The position numbers and the translations under genes were made by a program. Shown in pieces: positions 1 to 5,770 of a stretch of DNA of 5,770 nt (its first letter is position 1; each line of letters opens with the position of its first letter). The stretch comes from JBCBDX01 sp039815825 (GTDB lineage Bacteria > Pseudomonadota > Alphaproteobacteria > Rhizobiales > Rhizobiaceae), in the NCBI GenBank assembly GCA_039815825.1, contig JBCBYO010000062.1:1-5770 (forward strand), given 5' to 3'. Below the pieces are notes generated by a model that had not been told where the DNA came from, made no database searches, and worked only from the letters and a program-made list of their open reading frames with translations.

Positions 1-672
1 ATCGGCGTTATGATCGATGATCTGACCATGCGCGGGGTTACAGAGCCTTATCGAATGTTCACGTCGCGGGCAGAGTATCGATTATCACTGCGTACCGATA
101 ATGCTGACATACGTTTGACACCTTTGGCCATCGAGCTCGGCATTGTAAGTCAAAAGCGAATGGATGCCTTTCACCGTATCCAAAACGAAATGGCGGCCCT
201 GACTGAGATCTGTCAGACATTATCGATAACACCTAATGAGGCTGAAGGATTTGGCATACGCCTCAATCAAGATGGCGTTAGACGGTCGGCGTTCGATCTT
301 CTGTCTTACCCTAACATTTCTTTCTCGAACTTGGAGAAGGTATGGCCGCAGCTGCAGGACTTTCACCCGCACGTTCGCGAGCGGGTTGCGATAGAAGCAC
401 AATACGCGGTTTATTTGAAAAGGCAGGCTGCCGATATTGCCGCTGTTAAACGCGAGCAGGAGACCCCGATACCGGCGGACTTCAATTTTGCGAGCATCGC
501 TGGATTGTCCAATGAGTTGATCCAAAAATTGCAGAGGGTTCAACCAACCAGTATCGCTAACATGCAGCGCATAGAGGGCATGACCCCGGCGGCCGTTGCT
601 TTGGTTATTGCACGCATCCAACTGGATCGGCGTCAGAATGGCGGATCTGACCTTACGCAGAGCGTCGCGTGA
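1..672 (+). CDS. mnmG: tRNA uridine-5-carboxymethylaminomethyl modification enzyme MnmG (GidA), C-terminal part
   Basis: This is the last 223 residues of MnmG; the gene is open at the left edge and its start lies outside the window. The first visible ATG (position 10) is internal, because the frame continues upstream as IGVMIDDL. MnmG is the FAD-dependent partner of the GTPase MnmE; together they modify the wobble uridine (U34) of certain tRNAs in the cytoplasm. Family signatures visible are GVTEPYRMFTSRAEYR followed by RTDNADIRLT (about residues 12-40), and the C-terminal helical domain with YLKRQAADI and IPADFNFASIAGLSNE, which ends in the IEGMTPAA segment used for MnmE and tRNA contacts. 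The N-terminal FAD-binding domain, usually about 400 residues, is outside the window. The stop codon overlaps the GTG start of rsmG. The identification is secure from the motifs and from its neighbour. Confidence 0.96.
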   Translation: MGVMIDDLTMRGVTEPYRMFTSRAEYRLSLRTDNADIRLTPLAIELGIVSQKRMDAFHRIQNEMAALTEICQTLSITPNEAEGFGIRLNQDGVRRSAFDLLSYPNISFSNLEKVWPQLQDFHPHVRERVAIEAQYAVYLKRQAADIAAVKREQETPIPADFNFASIAGLSNELIQKLQRVQPTSIANMQRIEGMTPAAVALVIARIQLDRRQNGGSDLTQSVA

Positions 673-1301
673 CCCCAGAGGCACTTTCGCAATATTGTGG
701 CGTCAATGTTTCACGTGAAACATTTAGCCGGCTTGATGCTTTTTCCAAAGATTTCGAGATTTGGGCAGACAGGATCAATCTTGTTGCCCCATCTACACGA
801 GAAGACTTTTGGATAAGGCATATTGCAGACAGCCTTCAACTCTTAGCCATACTTCCGGATTATCGCATTTGGGTTGATATTGGTTCAGGTGGTGGTTTCC
901 CCGGTTTGGTTATCGCCATCGCTCTGAGTGAGCGCAGTGATTCACGTGTGACACTCATTGAAAGCAATCGGAAGAAATGCAGCTTCTTGCAAATGATGAA
1001 ATCAAAATATGCGCCCCAAGCGACAATCATCCCTCAGCGGATTGAAGAAGCCGTTCCAAACCTACCCGTCCCCCAAGTGGTGACTGCAAGAGCGTTGGCG
1101 GAGCTGGATTCGCTCCTTTCACTGACCCAGCCCTGGTTGGCAAAACAGTGCATCGGCTTGTTTATGAAAGGTCGTGAATATGTGGGAGAAATCGAAAAAA
1201 GCCGTACAAACTGGAATTTCGATCTGGTACAATTTGACAGTCAGACAGCGCCGGATGCCGCTATCTTGAAGATATCAAATTTGGTTCCAGTGCAACGGTA
1301 G
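669..1301 (+). CDS. rsmG: 16S rRNA (guanine-N7) methyltransferase RsmG (GidB)
   Basis: RsmG is a cytoplasmic SAM-dependent methyltransferase that makes m7G at G527 (E. coli numbering) of 16S rRNA. In other bacteria its loss gives low-level streptomycin resistance. The 210-residue length fits the family. Visible motifs are FWIRHIADS (47-55), the SAM-binding loop WVDIGSGGGFPG (68-79), VTLIESNRKKCSFL (94-107), VVTARALAELD (137-147) and the FMKGRE strand (165-170). The start is GTG at 669, forming a GTGA overlap with the mnmG stop, which suggests translational coupling; no strong Shine-Dalgarno sequence precedes it. Codons 13-19 (NVSRETF) coincide with a perfect parS palindrome, so this stretch also serves as a centromere site. 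A weaker parS-like sequence overlaps codons 90-95. parA begins 17 bp after the stop. Confidence 0.96.
   Translation: MTPEALSQYCGVNVSRETFSRLDAFSKDFEIWADRINLVAPSTREDFWIRHIADSLQLLAILPDYRIWVDIGSGGGFPGLVIAIALSERSDSRVTLIESNRKKCSFLQMMKSKYAPQATIIPQRIEEAVPNLPVPQVVTARALAELDSLLSLTQPWLAKQCIGLFMKGREYVGEIEKSRTNWNFDLVQFDSQTAPDAAILKISNLVPVQR
705..724. other. parS: parS centromere site (ParB-binding palindrome) inside rsmG
   Basis: Positions 707-722 read TGTTTCACGTGAAACA, an exact 16/16 match to the widely conserved chromosomal parS consensus. One further complementary base pair on each side of the 16-mer (706 with 723) and a second (705 with 724) extend it to a perfect 20-bp palindrome. It lies 1.4 kb upstream of parB and 0.6 kb upstream of parA. 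By family knowledge, a ParB dimer loads here, binds CTP, closes as a clamp and slides onto flanking DNA, forming the partition complex that ParA moves. The site is in frame with rsmG and encodes NVSRETF. An exact 16-bp match beside parAB makes chance very unlikely. It is also an inverted repeat, but it has no following T-run, so it is not a terminator. Confidence 0.95.
938..953. other. degenerate parS-like sequence (13 of 16 matches)
   Basis: The sequence TGATTCACGTGTGACA matches the parS consensus at 13 of 16 positions. It keeps the central CACGTG and the outer bases, with mismatches at consensus positions 3, 12 and 13. It lies 231 bp downstream of the perfect site and, like it, is in frame within rsmG (S-R-V-T here, S-R-E-T at the perfect site). 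Chromosomal parS sites often occur in clusters, so this could be a weak secondary site. However, the codons belong to the conserved VTLIES motif of the methyltransferase, and loss of symmetry in the right half-site would probably weaken ParB binding. It is recorded as a candidate only. Confidence 0.3.
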
Positions 1302-1318
1302 TAAAACAGCTGAGCGCA

Positions 1319-2116
1319 ATGCAAATGTCTCTCGCACCACGTGTTATCACAATAGCCAATCAGAAGGGCGGCGTCGGGAAAACGACCACGGCGATTAATT
1401 TGGCTACGGCGCTTGCGGCTATAGGCGAGCGCGTTCTTGTTGTTGATGTCGATCCGCAGGGTAATGCCAGTACGGGCCTTGGGATTGAGCGTCATTCGCG
1501 GGCCATTTCCTCTTACGATGTGATGCTTGGAGAGGCAGATGTCGCTGAGACGGTTATTCCGAGCGCAGTGCCCAACTTATCTGTTTTGCCTTCCTCCATG
1601 GACCTGCTTGGATTGGAGATGGAGATTGCAGATCAGGCCGATCGTGTTTACCGCCTTAAAAAGGCTTTGCAAAATTTACGGCCTGGCCAATTCACGCATG
1701 TCCTGATTGATTGCCCACCTTCGCTCAACCTGCTGACCCTAAACGCGCTTGCTGCCGCGGATTCACTGCTAGTGCCCCTTCAGTGCGAGTTTTTCGCCCT
1801 TGAAGGGTTAAGTCAGCTGCTCAAAACCGTTGAACAAATCCGCTCATCGGTGAACCCGTCTCTGGTTATTCAGGGCGTGATTTTGACCATGTATGATCGC
1901 CGAAACAATTTGGCTAACCAGGTCGTGGACGATGTTCGGGCGCATATGGGCGAGAAAGTCTACGACACGATAATTCCGCGCAATGTTCGTCTTTCGGAAG
2001 CGCCATCACATGGAAAACCCGCCATTTTGTATGATTTGGAGTGCGCCGGTAGCCAAGCTTATCTTCGACTTGCCAGCGAAGTCATCCAACGAGAACGTAA
2101 AAACGAAGCCGCATAA
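1319..2116 (+). CDS. parA: chromosome partitioning ATPase ParA (Soj family)
   Basis: ParA is a deviant-Walker ATPase. Its ATP-bound dimer binds the nucleoid non-specifically and is released by ParB at parS, pulling the replicated origin region apart. The 265-residue protein is typical of the short chromosomal ParA (Soj) type without an N-terminal DNA-binding domain. Motifs visible are the deviant Walker A KGGVGKTT (16-23) with signature lysine K16 and K21, Walker A' VVDVDPQGNAS (41-51) with D45, Walker B VLIDCPPS (128-135), and the C-terminal IPRNVRLSEAPSHGKP segment (219-234) typical of chromosomal ParAs. The ATG at 1319 is used here; an in-frame ATG at 1325 is possible and would remove only two residues. 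A weak GAG lies 4 nt before the first ATG and 10 nt before the second, so it does not settle the start. parB follows after 13 bp. Confidence 0.97.
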   Translation: MQMSLAPRVITIANQKGGVGKTTTAINLATALAAIGERVLVVDVDPQGNASTGLGIERHSRAISSYDVMLGEADVAETVIPSAVPNLSVLPSSMDLLGLEMEIADQADRVYRLKKALQNLRPGQFTHVLIDCPPSLNLLTLNALAAADSLLVPLQCEFFALEGLSQLLKTVEQIRSSVNPSLVIQGVILTMYDRRNNLANQVVDDVRAHMGEKVYDTIIPRNVRLSEAPSHGKPAILYDLECAGSQAYLRLASEVIQRERKNEAA

Positions 2117-2129
2117 TAGAGAAAAGTAA

Positions 2130-3011
2130 ATGGCAGAAGAAGCACGGAAACGTTTAGGGCGCGGTCTAGCGGCTCTTATCGGCGAAATGGATCAACCGGT
2201 AGAGGCGGTGACGCCAACAAGTATCGCTCCCAGCGACCAACGTTTGCCTATCGAGCTGGTAAGCCGCAATCCGAACAATCCGCGACACGTCTTCCGCGAA
2301 GAAGAAATCGAAGAGTTGGCCAAATCGGTTCGCGATCATGGTCTTTTGCAGCCGATCGTCGTTCGCCCATCGCCTAGCGGTAGTGGGTACGAAATTATCG
2401 CTGGTGAACGTCGTTGGCGTGCGGCGCAACGGGCAGGGCTTATCGATATCCCTGTTATCATTCGCGATGTTGATGATCGTGTGGCTCTTGAGTTGGCCAT
2501 CATCGAAAACGTTCAGCGTGCTAACCTAAACGCCATCGAAGAAGCTTTGGGTTATGAGCAATTGATGATTGAACATGGCTATACCCAGGCAGACTTGGGC
2601 GAAGTGATTGGAAAAAGCCGGAGCCATGTCGCCAACACGCTGCGTCTTTTAAAACTTCCCGATAGTGTCCGGGTTTACGTTGGCGATGGCCGTATTTCGG
2701 CAGGTCATGCCAGAAGCCTCGTCGGTATGCGAGATGCGCACAAAGTTGCTGAGCGCATTGTTGTCGAAGGCTTATCTGTTCGTCAGATCGAAGAAATGGC
2801 GGCAGAAGATCAGTCAAATGGTGCAACATCGGGCGCCAAGACAGCAAAGCCGCAAAAGGATGCCGATACCATCGCCCTGGAACGCTCTTTATCGGATGCG
2901 CTTGGCTATAGTGTCGAGATTAATCACAAGGCGAAAGGCGGCGAGCTAAAGATTCGCTACAAGTCCCTTGATCAGTTGGATGCCTTATGTGCCGCGCTCC
3001 GCGCGACGTAA
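2130..3011 (+). CDS. parB: chromosome partitioning protein ParB (Spo0J family CTPase clamp)
   Basis: ParB binds parS, hydrolyses CTP and slides as a DNA clamp, forming the partition complex that stimulates ParA. Its 293 residues fit the chromosomal family. In order, the protein shows an N-terminal RLGRGLAALIGEM peptide (8-20), the expected ParA-stimulating region; and the ParB N-terminal nuclease-like/CTP-binding domain (about 38-125), with NPRHVFREEEIEELAKSVRDHGLLQPI, the CTP-binding GERRWRA (92-98) and ENVQR (116-120). Next comes the helix-turn-helix region YTQADLGEVIGKSRSHVANTLRLLKLP (151-177) that reads parS. A hydrophilic linker (about 227-247) leads to a C-terminal dimerisation domain (about 248-293). 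The ATG at 2130 is preceded by a purine-rich AGAGAAAAG ending 3 nt upstream. All functional motifs are intact. The likely target site, parS, is in rsmG. The gene ends 7 bp from the convergent holA. Confidence 0.97.
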   Translation: MAEEARKRLGRGLAALIGEMDQPVEAVTPTSIAPSDQRLPIELVSRNPNNPRHVFREEEIEELAKSVRDHGLLQPIVVRPSPSGSGYEIIAGERRWRAAQRAGLIDIPVIIRDVDDRVALELAIIENVQRANLNAIEEALGYEQLMIEHGYTQADLGEVIGKSRSHVANTLRLLKLPDSVRVYVGDGRISAGHARSLVGMRDAHKVAERIVVEGLSVRQIEEMAAEDQSNGATSGAKTAKPQKDADTIALERSLSDALGYSVEINHKAKGGELKIRYKSLDQLDALCAALRAT

Positions 3012-3018
3012 AGTTTCG

Positions 3019-4071
3019 CTAGCTACGCCTTCTTGCAAGATGGGCTTTGTAGCCGAGTGCAAGAACCATCATTCTTATATGGCTGCTTTCAAGGTGATGT
3101 GATTTTCGGCTGTCGATAATCGTTTCACGAAGCCGCGACATTGCTTCTCGCAACATCGGACCACTCCAAACGTTTAACGCATCCTGTACTGTTTGCTTTC
3201 GCTTGAAGAAAATTGGTGGGCGCGCGCTTTCCACGACAGCGCGGGACGTTTTTCGTTCTCGTTCCATCGCTTCACGCATTAACGCGAGCGCTTGGAATTG
3301 CCGCATGAGTGAAGATAGAAGAATTAAAGGGGAAGTGCCGCTTGCCTCCAGGCGAACCAGTCCGGTTTCGCACTTTGCAAGTTGACCGATTAAAACCCCA
3401 TCTACGATCGTGTCGATCATAAGCGAAGCCGTGTCACCAATAATGGCTGTGACATGGTCCAACTCAATTCGGTTCTCGTTGGCGCAAAAAGTGAGCAGCT
3501 TTTCGATCTCTTGGCGTGTCGTTCCGCGATCGCCACCAAGATTGGCCACGAGATATTGCCGCGCTTCCAGTGTCAGTTGTTTGCCCGCGTCTTGCATGGT
3601 TTGATCGATCAGAGCCTGAAGCGACCGCTCGTCATCGGCATAGCACGGGATTGCCAACCCGTTGCCACTCCGCTCGACCGTCGTGCGTAATGCAGCGCTC
3701 TTTTTTAGGTCTCCGGCCTCGATGACAAGATAGGTGTCCGGCTCCGTCATCTCTGCTATTTGTTTAACGGCGTTGGCTATACCGGCGTCAGCGCCTGCAT
3801 CTTCAAGGTGTACAACCCGGACGCCGCCGAACATGGATACCGTGCTCATTTCCTCAACGAGCCGTACCGCATCGGACCCCGAAACATCACCGGCGAGAAG
3901 CCGAACGTAGGAAAATGGGTCGTCAGTCGCGACCTTCGACAGGCTGACTATTTTCCGGGCTCGCTCGCTGGCTGCACCACGATCTGGCCCGTAGACAAGA
4001 CATATGGGTGCTGGGGGTTCTTTTGCGGTGTTGAGTACACGATCTGCTTCGTGCGCTTTAACCGAGGCCAT
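3019..4071 (-). CDS. holA: DNA polymerase III subunit delta (clamp loader)
   Basis: HolA is the delta subunit of the replicative clamp loader; it opens the beta sliding clamp so that it can be loaded at primed DNA. The 350-residue protein has the family layout. The N-terminal KAHEADR and LVYGPDRG (25-32) form a degenerate P-loop without the GKT needed for nucleotide binding, as is normal for delta. VSMFGGVRVVHLED (78-91) holds the region expected to contact the clamp. Further motifs are DLKKSAALR (121-129), the lid-domain NLGGDRGTTRQEIEKLL (177-193), and a helical C-terminal collar domain with PPIFFKRK (285-292). The ATG at 4071 lies 7 nt after the lptE stop, so the ribosome-binding region falls inside lptE; only a weak CGAG is visible there. 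The gene probably depends on transcription from the leuS-lptE side. Sequence identity to the family is diffuse, as usual for HolA, but gene order supports the call. Confidence 0.93.
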   Translation of the reverse strand: MASVKAHEADRVLNTAKEPPAPICLVYGPDRGAASERARKIVSLSKVATDDPFSYVRLLAGDVSGSDAVRLVEEMSTVSMFGGVRVVHLEDAGADAGIANAVKQIAEMTEPDTYLVIEAGDLKKSAALRTTVERSGNGLAIPCYADDERSLQALIDQTMQDAGKQLTLEARQYLVANLGGDRGTTRQEIEKLLTFCANENRIELDHVTAIIGDTASLMIDTIVDGVLIGQLAKCETGLVRLEASGTSPLILLSSLMRQFQALALMREAMERERKTSRAVVESARPPIFFKRKQTVQDALNVWSGPMLREAMSRLRETIIDSRKSHHLESSHIRMMVLALGYKAHLARRRS

Positions 4072-4078
4072 TGGCGTT

Positions 4079-4627
4079 TTAACTCGCGTCCAAGGCGTCT
4101 GGTGCGATTGGGTTTTGTTTCAAAAACACGGCAAGCTGGTTGCGTAGTGCTTCAGCGGCTTCAGATGCGGCGCGTTGCTCGGCGTCTATCTCAGAACGGT
4201 CATTGGCGAATTGCTGCCTTGAGCTCTCATAAAATGTCCGACCGACACCGGTAAAACGGGCGGCCTCTTCACCAGAATTCTCATTGGTGATCACCAAAAC
4301 CGCGGTAACCGTTACACGTTGGTTCCTGATCGCCGTGACAGAGTCTGGTGCGTCCGAGCGAAAAACTGATTGTGTTCTAACTGATGCGTTGATTGCACCA
4401 GAATATCCATTTGATCCCTCGTCACGTCCGATGAGATCCAAAAGCGCGTTTCTCACAAGCTGATCGGTCCGGTCACTCGGGTTTTCGAGGGGAATGCTCA
4501 AGCCCGTGATTTCGCCAGTCGACGGACTCGTCGAATATAGCGGCTGAACGGAACATGCCGCCAAAGCGGATATAGCGATCGACGCGATTGTCCCTCGCAA
4601 AATTTGGCGCATTGTCTGAACTCTCAT
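4079..4627 (-). CDS. lptE: LPS-assembly lipoprotein LptE (LptE/RlpB-like)
   Basis: LptE is an outer-membrane lipoprotein that plugs and stabilises the LptD barrel, which inserts lipopolysaccharide into the outer leaflet. The 182-residue product begins with a short basic region (MRVQTMRQILR), a hydrophobic stretch (about 13-24) and the lipobox L22-A23-A24-C25, which predicts lipidation at Cys25 and a mature protein starting CSVQPLY. The body contains alternating strand-like segments (SVTAIRNQRVTVTAVLVITNE) and a C-terminal alanine- and glutamate-rich helix (about 145-168). The ATG at 4627 is chosen because GGAGAAGG lies 7 nt upstream; a second in-frame ATG at 4612 would leave a shorter signal peptide and has no comparable site. 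The family is poorly conserved in sequence, so the name rests on the lipobox, the size and the position between leuS and holA, where alphaproteobacterial lptE is usually found. Confidence 0.85.
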   Translation of the reverse strand: MRVQTMRQILRGTIASIAISALAACSVQPLYSTSPSTGEITGLSIPLENPSDRTDQLVRNALLDLIGRDEGSNGYSGAINASVRTQSVFRSDAPDSVTAIRNQRVTVTAVLVITNENSGEEAARFTGVGRTFYESSRQQFANDRSEIDAEQRAASEAAEALRNQLAVFLKQNPIAPDALDAS

Positions 4628-4634
4628 ACTGCAG

Positions 4635-4642
4635 CCTTCTCC
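4635..4642 (-). promoter_or_regulatory. ribosome-binding site of lptE
   Basis: On the minus strand the bases read GGAGAAGG, a strong Shine-Dalgarno sequence, 7 nt before the ATG at 4627. It occupies most of the 24-bp gap between leuS and lptE. It decides the lptE start in favour of 4627 over the ATG at 4612, and indicates that lptE is translated independently although probably cotranscribed with leuS. Confidence 0.8.
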
Positions 4643-4651
4643 GCTATTTGC

Positions 4652-5770
4652 CTAAACGACTATGTTGACGATCCTGCCCGGAACCACAATGACCTTTTTC
4701 ACCATCTTTCCGTCGATGTTTTGGATAGCAGCTTCATTGGCGAGCGCAATGGCTTCGACTTCTTCCCGGCTGGCGTCTTTTGGCACGTTGATATCGCCGC
4801 GTTTCTTGCCATTGATTTGTAGTGGCAAAATGACTGTGTCTTCAACGATGAGGCTTTCATCATAGGAAGGCCATGGTGCTTCCGCTGCCATTCCGGCACT
4901 GCCAAGCAAAGTCCAACATTCCTCCGCCAGATGCGGCATCATCGGTGAAATCATGACCACCAGCTTTTCACATGCATCGCGCAACGCGGCGCGATCGCCA
5001 GCGTCTGCCGTCTCGGAGAGCTTCTGGACATGTGAACCAAGCAGATTGGTCAATTCATAAAGGCGAGCGACGGCTTTGTTGAACGCGAGACGCTCAATGT
5101 CCGATGCCACCTCACTGACAGTGCGGTGTGCTGCTTTGCTGAGCTCAAGGAGTGTACCTTTAGCCGCTGGTGCAGCCTCAACGCCACCCATCAACGGCGC
5201 TGCGCTCGTCAACAAACGCCACACGCGCTGCACAAAACGGTGGGCACCTTCAGCGCCGGCTTCCGTCCAAATGACATCACGTTCTGGTGGTGAGTCCGAC
5301 AACATGAACCAGCGCGCTGTGTCGGCACCATAGGAAGCGATAATGTCATCAGGGTCGACGACATTCTTTTTCGATTTCGACATTTTCTCGATCGAACCGA
5401 TTTCCACTTCTTGTCCGCTATCAATCATTACCGCGCGCCTTTTGCCGTCGGCTTCATCAATGCGCACCTCTGCCGGCGTCACGAAGCCGTCTGGTCCGGT
5501 ATAGGTCTCGTGGACGACCATGCCTTGTGTGAAGAGGCCCTTGAATGGCTCTTTTACTGCCATGTGGCCGGTTTCCTTCATCGCACGGGCGAAAAAGCGT
5601 GAGTAGAGTAAGTGTAGAATCGCGTGCTCTACGCCACCAATATATTGGTCAACGGGTAGCCAATTGTCTGCTTGCGCCGGGTCGGTGGGATTGTCTTCTT
5701 TCGGTGCCGTGAAGCGCGCAAAATACCAGGATGAATCTACAAAAGTGTCCATCGTGTCGGTTTCGCGGCG
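4652..5770 (-). CDS. leuS: leucyl-tRNA synthetase, C-terminal part
   Basis: This is the last 372 residues of LeuRS, a cytoplasmic class I synthetase that charges tRNA-Leu with leucine. The gene is open at the right edge: the frame continues past the first internal ATG (5752) as RRETDT before MDTFVDSSWYF, so that ATG is not the start. Visible are the catalytic-domain motif DSSWYFARF (12-20), QYIGGVEHAILHLLYSRFF (42-60), the class I signature KMSKS (129-133; bases 5372-5386) with KKNVVDPDDIIASYGADTARWFML, and then the helical anticodon-binding domain. The C-terminal domain ends with KMVKKVIVVPGRIVNIVV, typical of bacterial LeuRS. The HIGH motif and the CP1 editing domain lie outside the window. 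No frameshift or missing key residue is seen in the visible part. lptE follows 24 bp downstream. Confidence 0.97.
   Translation of the reverse strand, partial: RRETDTMDTFVDSSWYFARFTAPKEDNPTDPAQADNWLPVDQYIGGVEHAILHLLYSRFFARAMKETGHMAVKEPFKGLFTQGMVVHETYTGPDGFVTPAEVRIDEADGKRRAVMIDSGQEVEIGSIEKMSKSKKNVVDPDDIIASYGADTARWFMLSDSPPERDVIWTEAGAEGAHRFVQRVWRLLTSAAPLMGGVEAAPAAKGTLLELSKAAHRTVSEVASDIERLAFNKAVARLYELTNLLGSHVQKLSETADAGDRAALRDACEKLVVMISPMMPHLAEECWTLLGSAGMAAEAPWPSYDESLIVEDTVILPLQINGKKRGDINVPKDASREEVEAIALANEAAIQNIDGKMVKKVIVVPGRIVNIVV

Noticed and set aside
25..36. Possible novel or accessory system in the window
   Set aside because: Every stretch is occupied by conserved housekeeping genes in a well-known alphaproteobacterial order; there is no unexplained gene, gap or compositional shift.
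220..684. 154-codon open frame on the minus strand opposite mnmG and the rsmG start
   Set aside because: It lies wholly opposite well-supported coding sequence, its product has no recognisable motif, and the plus-strand frame has clear MnmG family signatures.
705..724. Inverted repeat considered as a terminator or attenuator hairpin within rsmG
   Set aside because: It has no loop-plus-T-run architecture and is an exact parS consensus beside parAB, which explains it fully.
1333..1348. Third CACGTG (1338-1343) near the parA start, considered as another parS
   Set aside because: Only 8 of 16 positions match the parS consensus, little more than the six-base core itself, so it is not supported as a ParB site.
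1343..1351. GTTATCACA considered as a DnaA box
   Set aside because: It fits TTATNCACA poorly, has no neighbouring boxes or AT-rich unwinding element, and lies inside parA coding sequence, so no origin is called.
2993..3005. Short GC hairpin considered as an intrinsic terminator for parB or holA
   Set aside because: The stem is only 5 bp with a 3-nt loop, it lies inside the parB coding sequence, and no T-run follows on either strand.
3760..4254. 164-codon open frame on the plus strand opposite holA and lptE
   Set aside because: It spans the antisense of two convincing genes and their junction; the composition is irregular (many Arg, Cys and Trp residues) and there is no family resemblance.

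Overview
The window is a 5.8 kb piece of an ordinary bacterial chromosome, almost certainly alphaproteobacterial and most like Hyphomicrobiales (Rhizobiales). Three things suggest this: the order mnmG-rsmG-parA-parB convergent with leuS-lptE-holA, the ParB N-terminus (RLGRGLAALIGEMDQP) and the HolA N-terminus (KAHEADR). Base composition looks moderate (about half G+C by eye) and even across the window, with no sign of transferred DNA. The genus cannot be named from this sequence.

Layout: on the + strand, the 3' part of mnmG (1-672) overlaps rsmG (669-1301) by 4 bp. parA (1319-2116) and parB (2130-3011) follow with gaps of 17 and 13 bp, so the four genes look like one operon. On the - strand, reading from the right edge, are the 3' part of leuS (4652-5770), lptE (4079-4627) and holA (3019-4071), with gaps of 24 and 7 bp. 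The two gene strings converge on a 7-bp gap between parB and holA, where no clear terminator is visible. There is no gene-free stretch longer than 24 bp, and I see no RNA gene, mobile element, CRISPR array or long repeat.

The + strand genes combine tRNA wobble-uridine modification (MnmG), 16S rRNA methylation (RsmG) and chromosome segregation (ParA, ParB). The most notable non-genic element is a perfect parS centromere site, part of a 20-bp palindrome at 705-724, embedded in frame in the rsmG coding sequence near its 5' end. The cis site, its CTPase clamp protein ParB and the partner ATPase ParA therefore lie within 2.3 kb, which implies an origin-proximal location. A 13/16 match to parS lies 0.23 kb downstream, also inside rsmG. 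The - strand genes are housekeeping: leucyl-tRNA synthetase, the outer-membrane LPS-assembly lipoprotein, and the delta subunit of the replicative clamp loader.

I found no evidence of a previously undescribed system. The parS arrangement is known biology in a tidy form, and the second parS-like site is the main observation worth testing.
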